From Gammaproteobacteria bacterium (GTDB taxonomy: Bacteria > Pseudomonadota > Gammaproteobacteria > Thiohalospirales > Thiohalospiraceae): DNA of 5,376 nt. The DNA lies in contig JABURU010000313.1 of the NCBI GenBank assembly GCA_014762485.1, positions 1 through 5,376 of the forward strand, in the 5' to 3' direction. The translations under genes were made by a program, and so were the position numbers. A model generated the notes under the pieces. It had not been told where the DNA came from, made no database searches, and saw only the letters and a list, made by a program, of their open reading frames with translations. Below are positions 1-4,686 of the stretch, one piece after another (position 1 is the first letter of the stretch; each line of letters opens with the position of its first letter).

Positions 1-78
1 TTGTTTTCTATGATACGTCGAACACCAAGGTCTAAACCTCTCTATTCGTCGGCAGCGTCAGATTTTTATAAGAGACAG
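1..78 (+). other. Illumina Nextera adapter left on the contig end (not genomic)
   Basis: Bases 9-37 align without gaps to the 29-base Illumina P5 sequence with 23 matches. Bases 38-45 are exactly CTCTCTAT, the Nextera i5 index known as S502/N502. Bases 46-78 match the 33-base Nextera read-1 oligonucleotide at 31 positions, with mismatches only at 64 and 66, and end in the Tn5 mosaic end (60-78). The order, orientation and spacing are exactly those of a finished library molecule, so chance is not credible. Bases 1-8 lie outside P5 and are unexplained; I would treat them as untrustworthy too. The eight substitutions without any indel suggest low-quality read tails built into the assembly. Genomic sequence should be taken to begin at about 79. 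The adapter sequences are quoted from memory. Confidence 0.97.
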
Positions 79-1631
79 ATCAATGGGTTCTGTTTTAACT
101 CCGGTATTACCCTGTCGGAATCAGATATAAAATATTTAGGCGACAGTTCATTGTCATAACCTTCTGGCTCAACTTGCACATGCGCGACAGAGAAGTCGAT
201 CGAGTTATCGATCATTTGTTCGAAAAAGCCGTCCGTAAAGGCGTATAGAAATAAAAACGCCGCAAGGCCAAATGCGGTAGCGCCCGCGGTCAATACAGAG
301 CGACGAAGATTACGCCGAATGCTGCGAAAGGCAATGCGCCAGAATATTGCACTACTGGATGATGTGGTAGTTACAGTACTTGTCCCTTTAGTGTCTCCCC
401 GATGTCTGACACTTCCCCTCATCGCTTCGACAGGCTGCAGTCGCGATACCCGCCACGCCGGATAGAATGCCGGCAAGACACTAATCGCGAACACAACAAC
501 AGAAACGATGACCAGGTGATCGAAACGCAGCAAGGGAAAAATACTGCCGGAAAGCCCCGGCATGGTTTCCATCGCCAGAGTAAACTGCGTCAGATCGATA
601 CCGGCTGTCGCGTAATACTGGGTAATGGCAATACCGATAAGATTGCCGATGACCAGTCCGATCACACCGAGCACCACCGCCTCCATTAATACGATCTGGA
701 TCACCTGCAACTGACTGGTCCCTAGTGCCAGCATAATACCGAATTCACGTGTTCGTTCCATGACCGCCATTAATATCGTATTGGCCACCCCCACGGTCAC
801 CACAACAGCAACGATAAACAGAACCACATAGCTAATAACTTCATGGAAGCGAATCATCTCCACCATTTCCGGCATCAGCTGTTTCCAGTCCAATACCTCA
901 TAGCCTTCACCCAAAATATTTTCGATGTTTTGTTTCACGGCACCTGCCTGATGTCGTTCATCAATACGAAGTACCCAGGCGGTTACCTGTCCCCATAAGG
1001 AATAAAATTCCTGCGCTGCCTTGATAGGAATAAAGATATTGCTACCATCGAGCATATCGATGCCACTATCAAAAATACCCACAACCTCGAAACGATCGGC
1101 GGCCATAGAACCGTCTCTAGCCTGCGACACAAGCACAGCTTCATCGCCGACATTCAAACCGGTGCGCTCTGCCAGTTTATCGCCGATAATCAAGCTATTC
1201 TCATCACCGGCCCGTAAATAACGGCCTTGTGTGATGGCTTTAAAGATGGTCGTAACTCTGGGTTCAATCTCGGGATCGATACCAATGACTTGAGTACCAC
1301 GAGCCTCAGCATTGCCGCTGATCATCGCCTTGTCTTCAATGCGCGGTGTGACGGAAACAACGTTATCGGCTTCCGCTATTCGAGCTTGCAAGGCCGAGTC
1401 ATACGGGGCAGCCAAATGCAAAGCCTTTTCATCATGAAAGCCTTTTTTATGAACCTTGATATGGCCTGTTAGATAGGTAGTGCTATTTTCAATGGTCTGT
1501 TCATTCATACCATCGACGAATCCCCAGACAAATATTAGCGCAGCCAATCCTATCGAAATAGCACTAAGCGTGATGATAGAACGACGCTTATTTCGCCATA
1601 AATTACGGTGAGCAATCTTGAACAGTTTCAT
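79..1631 (-). CDS. FtsX/MacB-type ABC transporter permease, apparent tandem-module fusion, 3' end missing
   Basis: This is the inner-membrane subunit of an ABC transporter of the LolC/E-MacB-FtsX superfamily, which moves or extracts lipids or lipoproteins rather than pumping small solutes. The first module is complete. A basic N-terminus (RNKRRS) leads into membrane segment 1 at about residues 18-40, then a periplasmic domain at about 45-262, then membrane segments near 265-290, 308-338 and 372-396. Family hallmarks are visible: the ERTREFGIMLALGT stretch at 292-305 and YPAWRVSRLQPVEAMR at 390-405. After a Ser/Thr-rich linker (about 412-427), a second module starts at 429 and repeats the N-terminus; residues 432-495 align without gaps to 5-68 with 27 identities. 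The ATG overlaps the stop of the ATPase gene by 4 bases (ATGA), indicating translational coupling. The coding sequence runs into the adapter at 78. The in-frame TAA at 66-68 and the last residues CLL are adapter-encoded, so the true C-terminus is unknown; a full two-module protein would be roughly 800 residues. Confidence 0.9.
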
Positions 1632-2323
1632 ATTGAACTGTCCTGTATCTTATCTTCAACGATTCGTCCATCTCGAAGGGTAATCAAACGCTTTGCCCGT
1701 TCCATCACCATCGTGTCATGAGTGGAAAAGATAAACGTAATACCGTGTCTTTCGTTCAAACTACGCATCAAATCGAGTAATGCCTTACCGGTAGTAGAAT
1801 CCAGGTTCGCTGTCGGTTCATCGGCAAGCACAATATTAGGTTGCGAAACTATCGCCCTAGCCACCGCCACACGTTGCTGTTGTCCACCGGATAATTCTGC
1901 CGGTCGCCGATGCTCCAGCCCTTTAAGACCGACTTCTTGCAACACCGCCATCGCGGCTTCACGTCGCTCTGTATCGGATAAATTCTGCAATAACATCACA
2001 TACTCAACGTTCTCCAACGCACTCAGTACCGGGATGAGATTGTATTCCTGAAAGATAAAACCTATCTTCCATAAGCGAAGTCTGGATAACTGCTGCCTAC
2101 TCAGACGCCCAATTTCTTCATCTCCAACCCAGATCTTGCCCTGACTGGGTGAATCTAGACCACCAATGAGGTTTAACAGCGTGGTCTTACCGGAACCTGA
2201 AGGACCGACCAATGCTAGAAATTCACCTTTATTGATCTTCAGCTCAATATCACTGAGTGCATTTACCGTGATACTGTCCTGACGATACTGTTTGCTTAAC
2301 TTTTCAATACGAACAATAGCCAT
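1628..2323 (-). CDS. ABC transporter ATP-binding protein, LolD/MacB type
   Basis: This 231-residue cytoplasmic ATPase powers the permease encoded just downstream. All motifs needed for ATP hydrolysis are present: Walker A GPSGSGKT at 40-47, the Q-loop in FQEYNLIP at 91-98, the signature LSGGQ at 144-148 followed by QQRVAVARA, Walker B IVLADE at 164-169 with catalytic E169, the D-loop NLD at 173-175 and the switch histidine H202 in STHD. Length and the QEYNLIP..SALENVE stretch fit the LolD/MacB/FtsE group (COG1136). The gene starts 5 bases after the LolA-like gene and overlaps the permease start by 4 bases, so it is the middle gene of the operon. The start is supported by a GAGGT Shine-Dalgarno at 2331-2335 with a 7-base spacer. 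The substrate cannot be read from the ATPase; its partners suggest lipid or lipoprotein. I do not call it lolD because the operon differs from lolCDE. Confidence 0.95.
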   Translation of the reverse strand: MAIVRIEKLSKQYRQDSITVNALSDIELKINKGEFLALVGPSGSGKTTLLNLIGGLDSPSQGKIWVGDEEIGRLSRQQLSRLRLWKIGFIFQEYNLIPVLSALENVEYVMLLQNLSDTERREAAMAVLQEVGLKGLEHRRPAELSGGQQQRVAVARAIVSQPNIVLADEPTANLDSTTGKALLDLMRSLNERHGITFIFSTHDTMVMERAKRLITLRDGRIVEDKIQDSSI

Positions 2324-2328
2324 GGCAA

Positions 2329-3114
2329 TTACCTCGATATTCGCAGGTTACTAAGGCTAAACACCCTGTTATTTATCGGGCGATCAAATTCTACCTCCTT
2401 GACTACGATCACCGTCTCATGACCTTCTTTGCCCATCGTCTGCATGCGCCATCTTGTCGGCAGGTGACGCCCCCCCATCTCCTGAGGTTCGCTAAAACTC
2501 AGCACCTTAATCAACTCACCTCGCTCGCTGTAGTACTCCTGTTTCACAGGCATAAGATCCTTTTTACGCACGTAATACACCAGTTTCCCCCACACAACCG
2601 CGGCCCCCTTATGAGGGATGGCTTCGATGATGTAGCTTTCAGCACCGTCAATGACACGGGTAGTGGTAATCCTATGTTGATAATCATTGATAACATTGCT
2701 TTCCTTAACCAGATCGTCATTGGTGAAATCCGATCCCATCCAGGCCTGAAGCATCATCGAAGGCGGCACTTTAATCGTGCGCTCCACCTTGGGCAGGTAA
2801 TTCCACATTTCATCTTTAATACGCAGCGATCCAATACCCTTTTCCTTTCTCGGTGCAAGAATGCGAATGAAGGTTCGCTCTGGTCTATCCATCCACACCC
2901 GCATCTCCAGGGTGCGCTGCCAGTGTGGCGTTGTGATAGTCATCGCATAACGCCCCTGAGCGGTATCACCCCATAACAACGCTTCAACCGACCCTACGAT
3001 CTGTTGCCCGGTTGGTTCCTCTGCATAGGTATCTAACGGTGTGAAAATGCTAAATAAAAGAGCAAACGTGAACAAATACACTGCATCCCGGCTATGCTTG
3101 CGTTGGTAAAACAT
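2329..3114 (-). CDS. Exported LolA-like outer membrane lipoprotein-sorting protein
   Basis: The 261-residue product is a predicted periplasmic protein. It has a Sec signal peptide: basic start (MFYQRKHSR), hydrophobic core at about 11-26, and probable cleavage after TYA at residue 31. There is no lipobox cysteine, so it is soluble and not itself a lipoprotein. The mature part fits the LolA-like family (COG2834, PF17131), whose half-barrel fold binds acyl chains. The most diagnostic stretch is MWNYLPKVERTIKVPPSMM at 103-121, followed by WMGSDFTNDDL at 125-135. The end (PINNRVFSLSNL, 246-257) is also typical. Length is normal and the gene is intact. The start is fixed by a GAGGA Shine-Dalgarno at 3122-3126 with a 7-base spacer. 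It is the first gene of an operon with an ABC ATPase and an FtsX-type permease, so it probably receives or delivers the transported lipid. Family assignment is strong; the cargo is inference. It is not canonical LolA, which differs in sequence and lies outside lolCDE. Confidence 0.9.
   Translation of the reverse strand: MFYQRKHSRDAVYLFTFALLFSIFTPLDTYAEEPTGQQIVGSVEALLWGDTAQGRYAMTITTPHWQRTLEMRVWMDRPERTFIRILAPRKEKGIGSLRIKDEMWNYLPKVERTIKVPPSMMLQAWMGSDFTNDDLVKESNVINDYQHRITTTRVIDGAESYIIEAIPHKGAAVVWGKLVYYVRKKDLMPVKQEYYSERGELIKVLSFSEPQEMGGRHLPTRWRMQTMGKEGHETVIVVKEVEFDRPINNRVFSLSNLRISR
2331..2335 (-). promoter_or_regulatory. Ribosome binding site of the ATPase gene, embedded in the previous gene's stop
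   Basis: On the minus strand the sequence reads GAGGTAA. The core GAGGT lies 7 bases before the ATPase ATG at 2321-2323. Its AGG is the last codon (Arg261) of the LolA-like gene, and the following TAA is that gene's stop. Ribosomes finishing the first gene would therefore sit on the initiation region of the second, so translation of the two is probably coupled. Confidence 0.75.
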
Positions 3115-3145
3115 TTTTTATTCCTCTGACAACGGATTAAGCCAC

Positions 3146-3162
3146 TATCTAAATTAAAGATA
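3146..3162 (-). promoter_or_regulatory. Imperfect palindrome with -10-like box in the leader of the LolA-like/ABC operon
   Basis: TATCT (3146-3150) and AGATA (3158-3162) are perfect inverted arms around a 7-base A/T spacer, giving a 17-base dyad about 32 bases before the operon's first ATG. On the minus strand it contains TTTAAT (3153-3158), a 5/6 match to the sigma-70 -10 box. This would give a leader of about 30 bases containing the Shine-Dalgarno. I found no good -35 box 15-19 bases upstream, so either an activator is needed or the promoter lies elsewhere. It could be an operator overlapping the promoter, but A/T-rich dyads also arise by chance. Confidence 0.3.
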
Positions 3163-3454
3163 AACTGGCCACCTTGAATAACGGCATATAGTCAGAACTT
3201 GACCATCGACCTAACTGCACGCCGGCACCAGGCTATTTTGCCCGTTACAGACAGGCCCCTCTACAGCCTCAATTCATATCCGGCGCGAAAAGAGAAAGCG
3301 ATTTTGTCACACGACAACATTCTACTCGCTCCACCTCTCTGCAATCTTGTTACTGCACTACAAAGATAGCTGATTTCGCCAACAATACCGTTACACAATT
3401 CTGGCAAATGTTTTCAAAATTCAGACTTTTTGCGGATATATGCGAATTAAACCA

Positions 3455-3482
3455 ATGACTGAAAATGAGAGTCATTAATAAT
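3455..3482 (+). promoter_or_regulatory. Candidate sigma-70 promoter reading rightward into the small RNA candidate
   Basis: A -35-like box ATGACT (3455-3460, 4/6 to TTGACA) and a -10-like box AATAAT (3477-3482, 5/6 to TATAAT) are separated by 16 bases. A start would fall at about 3489. The Fur-box-like site fills the spacer and touches the -10, the usual geometry for repression by occlusion. The boxes are only moderate matches in A/T-rich DNA, so the call rests mainly on the terminator and operator being in the right places. Confidence 0.35.
3461..3479. promoter_or_regulatory. Fur-box-like operator
   Basis: These 19 bases match the classical Fur box (GATAATGATAATCATTATC) at 14 of 19 positions, with both half-sites AATGA and TCATTA intact. 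Fur with ferrous iron typically represses promoters by covering such a site. It lies between the candidate -35 and -10 boxes of the rightward promoter. It is about 350 bases from the start of the minus-strand operon, so it more plausibly controls the rightward transcript. It also overlaps a perfect 7-9-7 inverted repeat (AATGACT/AGTCATT, 3454-3476), which could be a site for a different regulator. A match this good can occur by chance in A/T-rich DNA. Confidence 0.4.
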
Positions 3483-3488
3483 CAGGCT

Positions 3489-3592
3489 GTCCAACCGGTA
3501 GTATGGTGTTGTGGATAGCAATCCTGCCAGGTGGCTATATCCTTATCTACATCGCAACGCGTTAGCACAAAGGGCCCTTCGGGCCCTTTTTT
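3489..3592 (+). ncRNA. Candidate Fur-regulated small RNA of about 104 nt
   Basis: The inferred transcript starts after the -10-like box and ends in the T-run of a strong intrinsic terminator. No plus-strand protein gene ends at this terminator, so its T-run on this strand needs a source. The body can fold: GTGGATA (3511-3517) pairs with TATCTAC (3544-3550) over 7 pairs including one G-U. An alternative stem pairs GGATAGC (3513-3519) with GCTATATCC (3534-3542) with a 2-base bulge, around a small CCT/AGG hairpin. The 3' end is a G/C-rich hairpin followed by six T, the type of end Hfq binds. Size, Fur-like operator and terminator match the organisation of RyhB, PrrF and NrrF RNAs, but I do not recognise their sequence cores. 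The alternative is that the terminator serves only the convergent minus-strand gene. No function is claimed. Confidence 0.33.
3569..3592. terminator. Intrinsic terminator, possibly bidirectional
   Basis: AAAGGGCCC (3569-3577), a TTC loop and GGGCCCTTT (3581-3589) form a perfect 9-pair stem. On the plus strand it continues into T to give six consecutive T (3587-3592), a textbook terminator. On the minus strand the hairpin follows directly after the TAA of the DUF523-DUF1722 gene (3591-3593) and is followed by only three T and then G, so it would be weaker there. The stop codon of that gene lies partly inside the terminator's A/T flank. Confidence 0.85.
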
Positions 3593-4550
3593 ATATTCGA
3601 TTTCTTAACATTAATTCTTTCGGGTGAGGGTTTAAATAATACTGCGATGCAATATAGTCATCCGGATAAAGGCGTAGATAGTGTTTAATCAGGGTAACCG
3701 GCACTATCAATGGCAGTTTTCCCAGTCGATAATCATCCAGTACAGACAACAGTTCCTGCTTGTCTTCACTACTGAGTTTATCTTTAAAGAACCCCATAAT
3801 ATGCTGTAACACATTGGTATGACTTTTCGTCGTTGCCAATTGATTCATCGCCGTCATTAACAGGCTCATATAATTTTTTCCCAACTGCTTCAGATCGGCC
3901 TTACCGGCATCGGCTACCAGACGACCTAGTTCGCGATAAACCTTTTCATCGTGTGCCAACACGGTAAATTTGTGTCGGCTATGAAACTCCACCAGAGAGG
4001 CCGGTGTTAATGTGTTCTGATATTGTTGCCATCGATGATAAACAAATACGCGTTCAATAAAGTTCTCGCGCAAATGCGCATCCATCAGGCGCCCCTCCTC
4101 TTCAACTGGCAGGAAGGGATATTGCTGCATTATCCCCTGCGCATAAAGACCCGGACCATTATCCAGAGGATCACCCTTTTCACTATAAATCTTCACCCGT
4201 TCCATTCCACAGCTGGGCGACTTACTTTTAAAGATATAACCACTCAATTCAGTGCACAGTTTTGCCGCTTGCCGTGAATAATCCTTAATCGCATCGGTGA
4301 CATCCTGTTCTGGATCCTTCACCCCTCGTACTCGCACGTCATTAGAAACTTTAACCAGTCGTATGGCTGGACGTGGGATACCCAGGCCAATCGCTACCTC
4401 AGGACAAAAGGCCTGAAACTGAAAATACTCGCCCAATGAGTCGGTGATATAACGATTGTGTTTATGCGAGCTGTCAAAGCGGACCTCTTGACCCAGTAGA
4501 CAACTGCTAATACCCAGAGTAATCTTGCTGTTATTACCTTTTTCTTCCAT
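3591..4550 (-). CDS. DUF523-DUF1722 fusion protein (TudS-like N-terminus, YbgA-like C-terminus)
   Basis: This is a 319-residue cytoplasmic protein of normal length for the two-domain family. The N-terminal DUF523 domain (about 10-155) has three conserved cysteines in family motifs: C17 in SSCLLG, C49 in FCPE and C114 in KSPSCG. In characterised DUF523 members (the TudS 2-thiouracil desulfurase) equivalent cysteines hold a [4Fe-4S] cluster, so an iron-sulfur desulfurase-like activity is plausible here. The C-terminal DUF1722 domain (about 186-317) shows VEFHSRHKFTVLAHDE (187-202), HTNVLQHIMGFFK (244-256), YRLGKLPLIVPVTLIKHYL (274-292) and the end NPHPKELMLRN. DUF1722 alone is E. coli YbgA, whose gene adjoins phrB; here the neighbour is again a photolyase gene but divergent. 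A stand-alone role in damaged or thiolated nucleotide metabolism is inference. The ATG has only a weak Shine-Dalgarno (AGG, 8 bases upstream), and no better start is seen. Confidence 0.92.
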   Translation of the reverse strand: MEEKGNNSKITLGISSCLLGQEVRFDSSHKHNRYITDSLGEYFQFQAFCPEVAIGLGIPRPAIRLVKVSNDVRVRGVKDPEQDVTDAIKDYSRQAAKLCTELSGYIFKSKSPSCGMERVKIYSEKGDPLDNGPGLYAQGIMQQYPFLPVEEEGRLMDAHLRENFIERVFVYHRWQQYQNTLTPASLVEFHSRHKFTVLAHDEKVYRELGRLVADAGKADLKQLGKNYMSLLMTAMNQLATTKSHTNVLQHIMGFFKDKLSSEDKQELLSVLDDYRLGKLPLIVPVTLIKHYLRLYPDDYIASQYYLNPHPKELMLRNRI

Positions 4551-4581
4551 TTGATATGCCTAATGAAGTCACTTTGTTATC

Positions 4582-4587
4582 ACTATA
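4582..4587 (-). promoter_or_regulatory. -10-like box for the DUF523-DUF1722 gene
   Basis: On the minus strand this reads TATAGT, 5/6 to the sigma-70 -10 consensus. Transcription would start near 4575, giving a leader of about 25 bases before the ATG at 4550. No recognisable -35 box sits 16-18 bases upstream, so the promoter is weak or activator-dependent. Confidence 0.3.
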
Positions 4588-4630
4588 CCTGTAATGGCGT
4601 AAAAACAGTGTGAAACCATCGTAAATTATC

Positions 4631-4659
4631 TTTCCACCAGATACGCTGCATATGACAAT
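4631..4659 (+). promoter_or_regulatory. Candidate promoter for the photolyase gene
   Basis: TTTCCA (4631-4636, 4/6 to the -35 consensus) and GACAAT (4654-4659, 4/6 to the -10 consensus) are 17 bases apart. A start would fall near 4666, about 20 bases before the photolyase ATG. An alternative -10, TGTAAT (4668-4673, 5/6), lacks a -35 partner and would leave almost no leader. The -10 overlaps the inverted repeat at 4652-4668, so a regulator binding there could control it. Confidence 0.25.
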
Positions 4660-4668
4660 CATAGTCAT
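4652..4668. promoter_or_regulatory. Dyad element between the divergent DUF523-DUF1722 and photolyase genes
   Basis: ATGAC (4652-4656) and GTCAT (4664-4668) are perfect inverted arms with a 7-base spacer, and one further flanking pair matches after a mismatch. The left part ATGACAATCAT also matches 10 of 11 bases of the Fur-box core, and the 19-base window 4648-4666 matches the full Fur box at 13 positions. It lies just upstream of the photolyase start, where an operator would be expected. Light-responsive MerR-type regulators often control photolyase genes, but I see no typical site for them. Confidence 0.3.
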
Positions 4669-4677
4669 GTAATTCTC

Positions 4678-4681
4678 AGGA
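4678..4681 (+). promoter_or_regulatory. Ribosome binding site of the photolyase gene
   Basis: AGGA lies 5 bases before the ATG at 4687. The first residues after this ATG already form the first beta-strand of the photolyase domain, so this start fits the family and no upstream extension is needed. Confidence 0.6.
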
Positions 4682-4686
4682 TAGAT

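Larger units (their letters stand above)
3115..3590. other. 476-base gap without a convincing protein gene
   Basis: This gap separates the LolA-like/ABC operon from the DUF523-DUF1722 gene; both are on the minus strand. Its left part (3115-3165) is the operon leader with Shine-Dalgarno and palindrome. The right part (3454-3592) holds a Fur-box-like site, a candidate plus-strand promoter, a candidate small RNA and a terminator, each listed separately. Between them (about 3166-3450) I see no tRNA, no strong hairpin and no gene. The only notable thing is a 50-codon minus-strand open frame (3261-3413) whose sole ATG, at 3318-3320, would leave just 19 residues. Confidence 0.7.

Noticed and set aside
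60..78. Tn5 mosaic end as evidence of a natural transposon insertion in the permease gene
   Set aside because: It is preceded by the read-1 oligonucleotide, a known i5 index and P5, which only occur together in a sequencing library. There is no transposase sequence or target duplication.
402..689. Plus-strand open frame of 95 codons inside the permease gene
   Set aside because: It is antisense to a region encoding conserved FtsX membrane segments. It has no recognisable domain and is compositionally odd (rich in R, Q, H and D), as expected for a shadow frame.
2419..2976. Plus-strand open frame of 185 codons opposite the LolA-like gene
   Set aside because: The minus-strand frame has a signal peptide, family motifs and a Shine-Dalgarno. 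This frame has none, and its product is His-rich without a domain, so it is a shadow.
3409..3459. Plus-strand 16-codon open frame starting at ATG 3409
   Set aside because: It has no Shine-Dalgarno, is very short and has no recognisable product.
3556..3563. AACGCGTT palindrome as a regulator site
   Set aside because: It is an isolated 8-base palindrome without a repeat nearby, inside the candidate RNA body. It is too short to support a call.
3489..3568. A tRNA gene before the terminator
   Set aside because: There is no cloverleaf, no GTTCGANTC-type T-arm and no acceptor stem of matching ends. The stems seen are simple hairpins.
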